DNA of 64,000 nucleotides, from positions 806,001 to 870,000 of the forward strand of contig NZ_JNWO01000007.1 in the NCBI RefSeq assembly GCF_000716435.1. Reading direction: 5' to 3'. Position 1 is the first letter of the stretch. Every line of letters begins with the position of its first letter. The notes below the pieces were generated by a model, which saw nothing but the letters and a program-made list of their open reading frames with translations, had not been told where the DNA came from and made no database searches. Both the position numbers and the translations under genes were made by a program. Shown one piece after another: positions 1 to 8,267 of the stretch. This stretch comes from Streptomyces xylophagus. Lineage in GTDB: Bacteria; Actinomycetota; Actinomycetes; Streptomycetales; Streptomycetaceae.

Positions 1-272
1 GCTCGGCGAGCCCGCAGATCTTCACCGGGCTGCGCCAGGCGCTGTCCATCGGGATCATCCTCATGGTCATCAGCGAGATGTTCGCGGGCACCGACGGACT
101 CGGCTACACCGTTGTCCAATTCCAGCGCAGTTTCGCGGTGCCCGACATGTGGACCGGCATCCTCGTCCTCGGGATGCTGGGGTTCCTGCTCTCCGTCGTC
201 TTCCAGGTGGTCGAACGGCGGGTGCTCGGCTGGTACCACGGCCTGCGCGCGGCCGGCCGCCGGTCCCCGTGA
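1..272 (+). CDS. ABC transporter permease, NitT/TauT family (3' part only)
   Basis: The reading frame is already open at base 3, so the 5' part lies outside the window. The visible tail begins inside the conserved cytoplasmic-loop region (TGLRQALSIGIILMVISEM) and continues GTDGLGYTVVQ, both typical of SsuC/TauC/NrtB-type permeases for nitrate, sulfonate, taurine or thiamine-precursor uptake. One more membrane span (about GILVLGMLGFLLSVVFQVV) precedes a basic C-terminus. The stop TGA at 270-272 is followed directly by the ATPase gene, and a GTG at 269 overlaps it, so the two are co-transcribed. The substrate cannot be told from the tail alone. Confidence 0.85.
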   Translation, partial: SASPQIFTGLRQALSIGIILMVISEMFAGTDGLGYTVVQFQRSFAVPDMWTGILVLGMLGFLLSVVFQVVERRVLGWYHGLRAAGRRSP

Positions 273-292
273 ACATCGTGAAAGGGCGGTCC

Positions 293-1120
293 ATGCACGC
301 GCTACTCGACGTATCCGGCCTCAAAAAGGTCTACGAGGGTTCCGGCCGACGGGTGGAGGCGGTGCGGGACCTCACCTTCACCGTCGACGCCGGCGAACTC
401 GTCTGTCTCGTCGGCCCGTCGGGCTGCGGCAAGACGACCCTGCTGAAGTGCATGGGCGGACTGCTCACCCCGACCGCGGGCGAAGTCCTCCTGGGCGGCA
501 GGAAGGTGAGCGGCCCGCCGCCCGGGATGGCGTTCGTGTTCCAGGAGTACGGACGCAGCCTCTTCCCCTGGATGCGGGTCGGCGAGAACGTCGAACTGCC
601 GTTGAAACAGAAGGACTTGAGCAAGGCACGCAGGCGTGAGCTGGTCGCGGACGCGCTGGAGTCGGTGGGGCTGACGGATGCCGCGGGGGCGTATCCGTGG
701 CAACTGTCCGGCGGTATGCAGCAGCGGGTCGCTATCGCCCGCGCGCTGGCGTACGAGCCCGAAGTCCTGCTGATGGACGAGCCGTTCGCGGCGGTCGACG
801 CGCAGACTCGCGCCGATCTGGAGGACCTGGTACGGGGGTTGTGGCGGGAGCGCGGCATCACGATCCTCTTCGTCACCCACGACATCGACGAGGCCGTCTA
901 CTTGGGCGAGCGGGTGGTCGTCCTGTCCGCGTCCCCGACCGTCGTGCAGGAGCAGCTGAAGGTCGATCTGCCCGTGGAGCGCGACCAGTTGCACACCCGG
1001 GTCGCCCCGCGCTTCGCCGAACTGCGGACCCACGTCTACGAGCAGATCCAGGCGGCGAAGCGCGGGACTCTCCCGGTCCAGGACCGGCTCACGAAGACAG
1101 ATACGCCTCCACTTCACTGA
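293..1120 (+). CDS. ABC transporter ATP-binding protein, NitT/TauT family
   Basis: A 275-residue ABC ATPase that would drive the permease ending just upstream. Walker A GPSGCGKT at residues 41-48, Q-loop Q84, signature LSGGMQQ at 138-144, Walker B VLLMDEP at 158-164 and the H-loop histidine H196 are all present, so it should be active. Length fits SsuB/TauB-type proteins. The ATG at 293 was chosen because AAAGGGCGG lies just before it; a GTG at 269 that overlaps the permease stop is an alternative. The last 32 bases overlap the 3' end of the opposite-strand GH87 gene. Confidence 0.9.
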   Translation: MHALLDVSGLKKVYEGSGRRVEAVRDLTFTVDAGELVCLVGPSGCGKTTLLKCMGGLLTPTAGEVLLGGRKVSGPPPGMAFVFQEYGRSLFPWMRVGENVELPLKQKDLSKARRRELVADALESVGLTDAAGAYPWQLSGGMQQRVAIARALAYEPEVLLMDEPFAAVDAQTRADLEDLVRGLWRERGITILFVTHDIDEAVYLGERVVVLSASPTVVQEQLKVDLPVERDQLHTRVAPRFAELRTHVYEQIQAAKRGTLPVQDRLTKTDTPPLH

Positions 1121-3269
1121 ACTGCGCTGCCGGCCAACCCGTGTTGGCGGTGACGTTGAGCCGCAGATAGCGCAGGTTGGTGCTGCTGGGCAGGGTCACG
1201 GTGACCGTGTTGCCGGTCGCCGGGTCGAAGCGGTAGCCGGTGGCACCGACGACGGTCGAGTAGGTCGATCCTTCGGTGCTGCCCAGCACGGTGACGGTCT
1301 CCGTGCGCGCGCTCCACGCGGACGCCGGCGGCAGCTTCAACACCAGCCTGCGCACTGCCTGGTTGGAGCCGAGGTCGACCGTCCAGGCCTGCGGGAAGGC
1401 GTTGTTGGCGGACTCCCAGTAGGTGTTCGCGTCGCCGTCGACCGCCTTGCCCGGCGTGTAGACGTCCTGCGAGCCGGTCGCGGTGGCCGGGCGGCCCTTG
1501 GCGAGGTTGGTGTTCTGGTCCGGGGGCGGGTTGCCCTGGCCGGGCTGCGGCCAGGTCGAGCAGTCCGACCAGGTGCTGCTCCAGCCGGAGTTGCCGCCGC
1601 CGTCGGCGAGGTTGAAGGTGCCGGAGCCGGACGGATAGGGGCAGTTGTAGATACCGGCCGCGCCGACGCCGGCGGCCTGCACGTTGCTGAACTTGGCCGC
1701 GCCCTGCGCCTCGGCCTGGACGACGACCGTCCCGGTGTTCTGCACGGTCGCGCCGCTCACGGTGACGTTGCCGGTCGAGTAGCCGTGCCCGCCCCCGGAC
1801 ACGAACTCGAAGGCGCTGTAAGGGCTGTTGGTGATGGTCGTGTTGGTGATGTTGACGGTGGCGTTGACCGCGCTGTCGTAGGAGTCGACGCGCAGCGCGC
1901 CCATGGGGTGGTTCCAGTTGGGGTTGATCGCGCCGGTGCGGACGAGGGTGTTGCCGTCGACCGTGATGGTGCCGGAGAGGGGGTAGAAGGGGTCGAGGAA
2001 CTTCTGGTTGGAGATCGCGATGCCGCTGCCGAGGGCGTTGGTGTCGGAGATCAGGTTGTTCCGGACCGTGATGTTGGTGCCGCCGTAGATCGCGATGCCG
2101 TTGGCGAGGTTCGGCTGCGAGATGGTGTTGTTCTCAAAACTGCTGTTGGTGTCCGGGGAGTTGAGCGACCACATGGCGAGGGAGTCGTCGCCCTGGTTGC
2201 GGAGGAAGTTGTTGCGGACGATCACGCCGTGGGCGGTGCCGTTGAGGTTGAGGCCGTCGGCGGTGGTGTCGAGGACGCGGTTGTTCTCGACGACGAGGTT
2301 GTCGTTGTTGCCGGTCAGCCAGAAGCCGCACTTGAGGTGCTGGATCCACATCCCGGAGACCGAACTCCCGGGCCCGAGCGTCCCGTTGACGAAGTTGTCG
2401 GGGTTGGAGTCGACGCGCTCGGTGACCTCGCCGATGACCGCGAAGTCCTTGATGTGGACGCCGCCGGAGGAGCCGGACTGGTCGATGAAGCGCGAGGTGT
2501 GCACGACCGAGTACCACTGACCGGCGCCCTGGAGCGTCACGTTCTGCACGCCGCTGAGGGAGGAGGTGAGCCGGTAGTCGCCCGGCGGTATCCACACCAC
2601 TCCCCCTTGGGCGGCGGAGATGGCGTCGCGGAAGGCCTGGGTGGAATCGCCCGCGCCGCTTGGGTCGGCGCCCTTGGAGACCACGGACACCGAACCGGCG
2701 GGCTGCGCGGCGGCCCCGGCGACCTGCTCGAAGTCGGCCACGTCCACGGTGACTTGGGTGCCCGTCGACACGAACGCGACCTTGTCGCCCTGCTGGACGT
2801 TCTGGCCGAGCAGGAGGCGCGCGTTGTCGAAGAAGTGGTGCGTCTTGGCACCCGCGATCCAACCGGTGTCGACGTACGAGTACTTGGACGTGACGGCGAG
2901 CGTCCGGCTGATCTTGGTGCCGTTGACGTAGACGTCGAGGCTGCCGCTCTGGCCGTCCGGGACGCTGTAGGACACGTTCACGGCGTTGGCCGCGCGCGGC
3001 ACGGTGAACTCGACCCGCTGCCCGGAGGTGAGCCGCACGGCCTGCCGTCCGGAGGCCTCGGAGGCGAGGGTCCCCTGGGTGTAGTCGGGGCCGATCCTGG
3101 TGCCGGTGGAGGTGGCCGCCTCGGCCTCGACGGAGGTGAAGGGGAGGGAGGCGCCCGAGGCCGCGTGGGCGGCGGCCGGGGTCAGGGCGACGAGCATGCC
3201 TGCCGCGAGCGCGACAGCCGTACCGATTGTTGGCATGCGCCTGACAGATCTGAGCATGGTGCTGTGCAT
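1089..3269 (-). CDS. Secreted GH87 alpha-1,3-glucanase (mutanase-like)
   Basis: A 726-residue secreted enzyme predicted to cut alpha-1,3-glucan, a fungal wall and dental-plaque polymer. A signal peptide covers residues 1-37 (ends AAAHA). A CBM35/CBM6-like beta-sandwich (about 42-185) follows, then a right-handed parallel beta-helix (about 195-560) and a C-terminal F5/8 type C (discoidin) domain (586-726). In the helix, D338 (ADGLN) and the pair D361-D362 (GDDSLA) reproduce the spacing I recall for the three catalytic aspartates of GH87 alpha-1,3-glucanases, which is the main reason for the call. It sits at the end of an alpha-glucoside operon (GH13, two permeases, binding protein), so the secreted enzyme would feed that transporter. 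A GAAGGGA ribosome site precedes the ATG. Mycodextranase is an alternative. Confidence 0.75.
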   Translation of the reverse strand: MHSTMLRSVRRMPTIGTAVALAAGMLVALTPAAAHAASGASLPFTSVEAEAATSTGTRIGPDYTQGTLASEASGRQAVRLTSGQRVEFTVPRAANAVNVSYSVPDGQSGSLDVYVNGTKISRTLAVTSKYSYVDTGWIAGAKTHHFFDNARLLLGQNVQQGDKVAFVSTGTQVTVDVADFEQVAGAAAQPAGSVSVVSKGADPSGAGDSTQAFRDAISAAQGGVVWIPPGDYRLTSSLSGVQNVTLQGAGQWYSVVHTSRFIDQSGSSGGVHIKDFAVIGEVTERVDSNPDNFVNGTLGPGSSVSGMWIQHLKCGFWLTGNNDNLVVENNRVLDTTADGLNLNGTAHGVIVRNNFLRNQGDDSLAMWSLNSPDTNSSFENNTISQPNLANGIAIYGGTNITVRNNLISDTNALGSGIAISNQKFLDPFYPLSGTITVDGNTLVRTGAINPNWNHPMGALRVDSYDSAVNATVNITNTTITNSPYSAFEFVSGGGHGYSTGNVTVSGATVQNTGTVVVQAEAQGAAKFSNVQAAGVGAAGIYNCPYPSGSGTFNLADGGGNSGWSSTWSDCSTWPQPGQGNPPPDQNTNLAKGRPATATGSQDVYTPGKAVDGDANTYWESANNAFPQAWTVDLGSNQAVRRLVLKLPPASAWSARTETVTVLGSTEGSTYSTVVGATGYRFDPATGNTVTVTLPSSTNLRYLRLNVTANTGWPAAQFSEVEAYLSS

Positions 3270-3335
3270 GTGCTGATCCCTTCGGGGTGGGGGTACGGGG
3301 ATAGCGAATGCAGGGTGACGGCCGATGGCCGGCGG

Positions 3336-4937
3336 CTATGCGGTGTGCAACCAGGCGGCCGTGTCCCGCGGGAGGCGGCCCTGGTCGTCCAGCGGGCCGC
3401 TGGTCAGCAGGAGGCGGGTGTGCGCGGGGAGGTCGGCGGGCGTGTCGGCGAGGTTGACCACGCAGATCGCACCCTCCGGGCGAATGAAGGCGAGGACGCC
3501 GTCGGGGGCGGGCAGCCAGGTGAGGGGGCCGTCACCGAAGGCCGGCCGGAGGCTGATCGCCTCGCGGTAGAGGTTGAGCATGGAGTCGACGGTCTGCTGC
3601 TGGCGGTCGACCGCATACGATGTCCAGCCGGCCGGCTGCGGCAGCCACGGCTCACCGCTTGAACCGAAGCCCGCATACGGCGCGTCGGCCACCCATGGCA
3701 GCGGCACCCGGCAGCCGTCGCGGCCGGGGTCGGTGCCGCCCGACCGGAGGTACATCGGATCCTGTATGCGGTCGACCGGAAGCTCGACCTCGGGCAGTCC
3801 CAGCTCCTCCCCCTGGTAGAGGTAGACGACCCCGGGCAGGGCCAGCGACAGCAGCGCCGCCGCCCTGGCACGCCGGGTGCCAAGGGCGAGGTCGGTCGGG
3901 GTGCCGAAGGCCTTGGTGGCGAAGTCGAAGCCGGTGTCGGTGCGGCCGTAGCGGGTGACCGTGCGGGTCACGTCGTGGTTGCACAGCACCCAGGTGGCGG
4001 GGGCGCCGATCGGGGCGTGCTCGGCGAGGGTCTCGTCGATCGAGGCGCGCAGCCGGTTCGGGTCCCAGGGGCAGGACAGGAAGGAGAAGTTGAAGGCGGT
4101 GTGCAGTTCGTCGGGGCGCAGATAGCGGGCGAAGCGTTCGGTGTCGGGGAGCCAGACCTCGCCGACGAACACGGCGCCGTACTCGTCGGCGACGGCCCGC
4201 CAGGAGCGGTAGATGTCGTGGAGTTCGTCGCGGTCGACGAAGGGGTTCGGGTCGCGGCCCTCGACGAAGTCGGGCAGGGCGGGGTCCTTGGCGAGCAGTG
4301 CGGCCGAGTCGATGCGGACGCCCGCGACGCCGCGCTCAAACCAGAAGCGCAGGATGTCCTCGTGCTCCTGACGCACCGCCGGGTGCGCCCAGTTGAGGTC
4401 GGGCTGCTCGGGGGTGAACAGGTGGAGGTACCAGTCGCCGTCGGGGAGGCGGGTCCACACGGGTTCGGTGGAGCCGGCGAACTGCGACGGCCAGTCGTTG
4501 GGCGGAAGTTCACCGTGTGCGCCGCGTCCCGGGCGGAAGTGGAACAGGTCGCGTTCGGGGCCGCCGGCGAGGGCGGCGCGGAACCACGGGTGCTGGTCGG
4601 AGACGTGGTTCGGCACAATGTCGACGATCGTGCGGATGCCCAACTCCCGTGCCTCGGCGATGAGTTTCTCGGCCTCGGCGAGCGAACCGAAGGCCGGGTC
4701 GATGGCACGGTAGTCGGCGACGTCGTAGCCGCCGTCCTTCAGCGGTGACAGATACCAGGGGTTGAACCACAGGGCGTCCACGCCGAGTTCGGCGAGATAC
4801 GGCAGTCGGGAGCGGACGCCCGCGAGGTCGCCGGTGCCGTCGCCGTCGCCGTCCGCGAAGCTGCGGACGTAGACCTGGTAGATGACGGCGGAGCGCCACC
4901 AGTCGTCGTGGCTCTGGGCAGGGGTGGGCTGTCCCAC
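3336..4937 (-). CDS. GH13 alpha-glucosidase / oligo-alpha-glucosidase
   Basis: A 533-residue cytoplasmic (beta/alpha)8 enzyme that would release glucose from imported alpha-glucooligosaccharides. The four GH13 conserved regions are visible: DIVPNH (106-111), GVRID with nucleophile D210, the acid/base glutamate E260 in FVGEVW, and NHD with D322. There is no signal peptide, matching an intracellular role behind the adjacent binding-protein transporter. The start is GTG with AGAAAGG upstream. Streptomyces relatives of this length are annotated AglA or oligo-1,6-glucosidase; the neighbouring GH87 suggests alpha-1,3-linked products (nigerose series), which is inference. Confidence 0.88.
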   Translation of the reverse strand: MGQPTPAQSHDDWWRSAVIYQVYVRSFADGDGDGTGDLAGVRSRLPYLAELGVDALWFNPWYLSPLKDGGYDVADYRAIDPAFGSLAEAEKLIAEARELGIRTIVDIVPNHVSDQHPWFRAALAGGPERDLFHFRPGRGAHGELPPNDWPSQFAGSTEPVWTRLPDGDWYLHLFTPEQPDLNWAHPAVRQEHEDILRFWFERGVAGVRIDSAALLAKDPALPDFVEGRDPNPFVDRDELHDIYRSWRAVADEYGAVFVGEVWLPDTERFARYLRPDELHTAFNFSFLSCPWDPNRLRASIDETLAEHAPIGAPATWVLCNHDVTRTVTRYGRTDTGFDFATKAFGTPTDLALGTRRARAAALLSLALPGVVYLYQGEELGLPEVELPVDRIQDPMYLRSGGTDPGRDGCRVPLPWVADAPYAGFGSSGEPWLPQPAGWTSYAVDRQQQTVDSMLNLYREAISLRPAFGDGPLTWLPAPDGVLAFIRPEGAICVVNLADTPADLPAHTRLLLTSGPLDDQGRLPRDTAAWLHTA

Positions 4938-4977
4938 GGTGCTGGCCTTTCTGTCGGGGGCGTCGAAGGGGGCGGTG

Positions 4978-5853
4978 TCAGCCCTTCGTGCTGCCCGCGC
5001 TGATCCCGGCGATGATGTGGCGCTGGAAGACCAGGAACATCGCGACCATGGGGATGCTCGCGATCACCATCGCGGCGATGAGCACGGTCAGTTGGATGTT
5101 CTGCGACAGCTGGACGAGTGCCACGCTGATGGGCTGTTTGTCGGTGTCGGAGAAGACCATCAGCGGCCACAGGAAGTCCTGCCACACGGCGACGAGCGCG
5201 AAGATCGACACGACGCCGAGGACCGGCCGGGACATGGGCAGCACGATGGACCACAGGATGCGGAGTTTTCCGGCGCCGTCGATCTCGGCGGCCTCCATGA
5301 CGTCGCGCGGGAGTTGGTCGAAGAACCGCTTGAGGAGATACAGGTTGAAGGCGTTGGCGACGGCGGGGAGCCAGATGCCGAGGGGGTCGTTCAGCAGGCT
5401 GGTGTGGATCAGCGGGAGGTCGGCGACGGTCAGGTACTTCGGTACAACCAGGGCCTGCGCCGGGACCATCAGCGTCGCCAGGATGCCGCCGAGGATCAAC
5501 TTGCCGAAGGCGGGCTTCAGTTTGGACAGGGCGTAGGCGGCAGCCGTGCAGAGGACCAGCTGGAACGCCCAGGCGCCGGCGGCCTGGACGACCGTGTTCC
5601 ACAGGTGCTCCGGGAGCTGCATCAGGTCCCAGGCGTCGGTGTAGCCGCTGAGGTGCCAGTGCTTGGGGATGATCGTGGGCGGGGTCTGCGCGATCTCGTC
5701 CGGCGACTTCATCGCGCCGGTGACCATCCAGTAGACGGGGAAGAGGAAGGCGAGCGCGAAGAGCACGACGACGCCGGTGAACACCGTCCAGTAGACGGCC
5801 TTTCCGCGCGGCCGGGCGAGGGCCGCCGGGGAGAGCAGCGTGCGGGTGGTCAC
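4978..5853 (-). CDS. Sugar ABC transporter permease, MalG/CUT1 type
   Basis: A 291-residue inner-membrane protein with about six transmembrane segments, the first at VYWTVFTGVVVLFALAFLFPVYW. The EAA loop that docks the ATPase reads EAAEIDGAGKLRILWSIVLP. The GTG start at 5853 overlaps the stop of the upstream permease (GTGA), giving translational coupling; a much longer open frame upstream of it runs antiphase through the other permease and was discarded. It pairs with the MalF-type permease 5850-6806 and the binding protein at 6811. No ATPase gene is present, as in other Streptomyces CUT1 systems, which use MsiK. Confidence 0.92.
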   Translation of the reverse strand: MTTRTLLSPAALARPRGKAVYWTVFTGVVVLFALAFLFPVYWMVTGAMKSPDEIAQTPPTIIPKHWHLSGYTDAWDLMQLPEHLWNTVVQAAGAWAFQLVLCTAAAYALSKLKPAFGKLILGGILATLMVPAQALVVPKYLTVADLPLIHTSLLNDPLGIWLPAVANAFNLYLLKRFFDQLPRDVMEAAEIDGAGKLRILWSIVLPMSRPVLGVVSIFALVAVWQDFLWPLMVFSDTDKQPISVALVQLSQNIQLTVLIAAMVIASIPMVAMFLVFQRHIIAGISAGSTKG

Positions 5854-6806
5854 AGGTCGTCCTCTCCGGAGCGGGTCAGCCGCAGGTAGACGGCGGAGAA
5901 GGCGCCGAGCAGCACGAGGAGCATCACGCTGAGCGCGCAGGCGCCGCCGAAGTCGTTGTAGAGGAAGGCGTATTTGTAGATCAGGTAGAGGACGGTGACG
6001 GTGGCGCTCTCCGGTCCGCCGCCTGTGATGACGAACGGTTCGGTGAACACCTGCATCGTGGCGATGATCTGAAGGAGCATCAGCATCAGGATGACGAAGC
6101 GTGTCTGAGGGATCGTCACGTACCGGACGCGTTGCAGCAGGCTCGCGCCGTCCAGTTCGGCGGCCTCGTACAGCTCGCCCGGGATGGACTGGAGCGCGGC
6201 CAGGTAGATGAGGACGGTGCCGCCCAGGTTGGCCCAAGTGGCCACGATCACCAGGGAGATGAGGGCGGTGTCGGTGCCGTTGGACCAGTTCGAGGTGGGC
6301 AGGTGCAGGAAGCGGAGCGTCTCGTTGGCGAGGCCGGCTCCCGGGTCGTAGAACCACTTCCACAGGAGGGCGGTGACCACCGGCGGGATCATCACCGGGA
6401 GGTAGACGACGACCCTGAAGAAGGCTTTCCAGTGCCTCAACTCGTTGAGGACCAGGGCGAGTACGAACGGGATCGCGAAGCCGATGAGGAGGGCCAGCAG
6501 GGTGAAGACGAGGGTGTTGCGCCAGGCGGCGGTGAACTCGGGGTCGTGCCAGACCTGGGTGAAGTTGTCGGTGCCGACCCACTCGGGCGAGGAACCGGGC
6601 GTGTACTTCTGGAAGGAGATCACGACCGCGCGGATCGCCGGGTACCAGGAGAACAGGGCGAAGCAGATGAGGCCGCCGATGAGGAACGCGTAGGCACGGG
6701 CCTGGTCGAGGAGGCGGCGCCGCCCCCGGCCCCCTACCGGGGGCGGCGCCTCGACCTGTCGTACCGTCGTCGGCTCGACGGGACTCCGGGTGGCCGTCCG
6801 GGTCAT
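5850..6806 (-). CDS. Sugar ABC transporter permease, MalF/CUT1 type
   Basis: A 318-residue membrane protein with six predicted spans after a charged N-terminal tail (residues 1-36). The EAA loop EAAELDGASLLQRVRYVTIP is intact. It forms the heterodimeric channel with the MalG-type subunit whose start overlaps its stop. Only 4 bases separate its ATG from the stop of the upstream binding-protein gene. The ribosome site is weak, consistent with translational coupling. By context the substrate is an alpha-glucooligosaccharide released by the GH87 enzyme. Confidence 0.92.
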   Translation of the reverse strand: MTRTATRSPVEPTTVRQVEAPPPVGGRGRRRLLDQARAYAFLIGGLICFALFSWYPAIRAVVISFQKYTPGSSPEWVGTDNFTQVWHDPEFTAAWRNTLVFTLLALLIGFAIPFVLALVLNELRHWKAFFRVVVYLPVMIPPVVTALLWKWFYDPGAGLANETLRFLHLPTSNWSNGTDTALISLVIVATWANLGGTVLIYLAALQSIPGELYEAAELDGASLLQRVRYVTIPQTRFVILMLMLLQIIATMQVFTEPFVITGGGPESATVTVLYLIYKYAFLYNDFGGACALSVMLLVLLGAFSAVYLRLTRSGEDDL

Positions 6807-6810
6807 CGGG

Positions 6811-8157
6811 TCAGCCCCGGGCCAGGATGCCGTCGATCTTTCCGGAGGCGTCCTTGAGGAGTTGGTCGATGTTCGCGTCCTTCTTCGTGAGGACCGCGGA
6901 GACGGCTCCGTCGAGGACGGAGTAGATCTGCTGCGCGTCCGGCGGCTCGATCTTCATCTGGAGCGACTGGTTGCCGTCGAGGAAGGCCTGGTAATTCGCC
7001 ACCGGGACATTGGAGTTGGCCTTCTTGACCTGCTGGTCCTTGGCGTCGGCGGCACCGGTGAACAGCCGCGGCTCGGGCAGTCCGACGGGTGCGTTGGCCG
7101 CCTTGGCGCGGGCGTAGTCGCCGAGGAAGCCGCTGCCCGGGGTGAGGAACATGCTGTCGAGCCACTTGAGTCCGGCGCGGATCTGGGCGGGCGTGTCGTG
7201 CTTGTTGAACATGTAGCCGTCGCCGCCGATGAGCGTGCCCTGGCCGCCGGGCATCGGGCCGAGGGCGAGGTCGTCGTAGTTGCCGCCCTTCTCCTTGACC
7301 AGGATCGGGATGTTGTCCGGGGCGGAGAGGTACATGCCGAGCTTGCCCGAACCCATCAGCTGCTGCACGTCGTTGATGACGAGGAGCTGCTTGCTGCCCA
7401 TGGAGTTGTCGGTCCAGCGCATGTCGTGCAGGTTCTGCAGCACGGCGTGGCCCTGGGGCGTGTCGACGGTGGCCTTCTTGCCGTCGGCGCTGACGACGTC
7501 GCCGCCCTGCGAGTACATCTCGGCGGTGAAGTGCCAACCCCCTTGGTTCTGGGCGCTGTAGTCGGCGTAGCCGACGGTGCCGTTGCCGAGCGCGGCTATC
7601 TTCTTGGCGTCGGCACGGACCTCGGCCCAGGTCGTCGGCGCCTTGTCGGGGTCGAGGCCGGCCTGCTGGAAGAGCTTGCGGTTGTAGATCAGGCCCATCG
7701 AGTAGCCGGTGCGCGGGATGCCGTAGATCTTGCCGTCGACGGTGTAGATGTCACGCAGCTGCTTCTGCAGCGTGTCGTAACTCTTCAACTCCTTGATGTA
7801 CGGCGTGAGATCGGCCGCCTGGTTGATGTTCACGACGTGCTTGGCGTCGGTGAAGTACGTGTAGAACACGTCCTCCATCTGGCCGCCGGCGAGTTTGGCG
7901 TCGAAGGTCTTCGGATCCTGGCAGGGGAACGCGTCATGGGTGACGACGTCGATGTCCGGGTTCTTCTTCTCGAAGGACGCGACGTCGGAGTCGAAGAACT
8001 TGCGGTCGACCTTGGCGCTCTTGGGCGGCTCGCAGTTGACCGTGATGCGCGTCTTGCCGCTCGCCGAGTCGTCGCCGGACCCGCAGGCGGAGGCAGTGAG
8101 CGCGAGAGAACAGACGCCGATCGCGGCGAAGGTGCGGCGGAACCCGGTGCTTCTCAT
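6811..8157 (-). CDS. Sugar ABC transporter substrate-binding lipoprotein (SBP_bac_1)
   Basis: A 448-residue extracellular solute-binding protein, family 1. The N-terminus MRSTGFRR is followed by a hydrophobic stretch and a lipobox ending at C25 (LTASAC), so the mature protein should be lipid-anchored outside the membrane. It then resembles MalE/AglE-type proteins (for example YGIPRTGYSMGLIYN and PTTWAEV). The ATG at 8157 was preferred over an upstream in-frame ATG at 8214 because AGAGGGG precedes it and the signal peptide starts there. It is the first gene of the alpha-glucan uptake operon; the region upstream (8158-8267) shares a CATCTTGCG element with the LacI gene promoter. Confidence 0.9.
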   Translation of the reverse strand: MRSTGFRRTFAAIGVCSLALTASACGSGDDSASGKTRITVNCEPPKSAKVDRKFFDSDVASFEKKNPDIDVVTHDAFPCQDPKTFDAKLAGGQMEDVFYTYFTDAKHVVNINQAADLTPYIKELKSYDTLQKQLRDIYTVDGKIYGIPRTGYSMGLIYNRKLFQQAGLDPDKAPTTWAEVRADAKKIAALGNGTVGYADYSAQNQGGWHFTAEMYSQGGDVVSADGKKATVDTPQGHAVLQNLHDMRWTDNSMGSKQLLVINDVQQLMGSGKLGMYLSAPDNIPILVKEKGGNYDDLALGPMPGGQGTLIGGDGYMFNKHDTPAQIRAGLKWLDSMFLTPGSGFLGDYARAKAANAPVGLPEPRLFTGAADAKDQQVKKANSNVPVANYQAFLDGNQSLQMKIEPPDAQQIYSVLDGAVSAVLTKKDANIDQLLKDASGKIDGILARG

Positions 8158-8267
8158 CGGTGGACCCCTCTGGGCAGGAGCGGTGGGCGCCGCACACTCA
8201 AGCACCGCCGACACCTGTCCGCAAGATGTCGCGCAGAATCTGTAATTATTCGACAGCGCGATGTCTC
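8158..8267 (-). promoter_or_regulatory. Promoter region of the alpha-glucan uptake operon with a shared LacI-gene motif
   Basis: This 110-base gap holds the 5' region of the binding-protein gene. It is locally A+T-rich (8240-8252). Read on the minus strand, the sequence GCGACATCTTGCGG (around 8221-8234) matches the GCGCATCTTGCGC core upstream of the lacI-family gene. A 12-base near-repeat beginning GATGTC occurs at 8225-8236 and 8260-8271. Binding of the LacI protein to both places is inferred. Confidence 0.4.

Noticed and set aside
1785..3662. A 625-codon open frame on the plus strand
   Set aside because: Antisense to the GH87 and GH13 genes and composed mostly of Gly, Val, Asp and Ala repeats.
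5854..6582. Long N-terminal extension of the MalG-type permease
   Set aside because: The extension lies entirely within the upstream permease gene in another frame and encodes no membrane-protein features; GTG 5853 with GTGA overlap is the natural start.
8158..8214. Upstream in-frame start for the alpha-glucan binding lipoprotein
   Set aside because: The added residues precede the signal peptide, and the better ribosome site is before the ATG at 8157.
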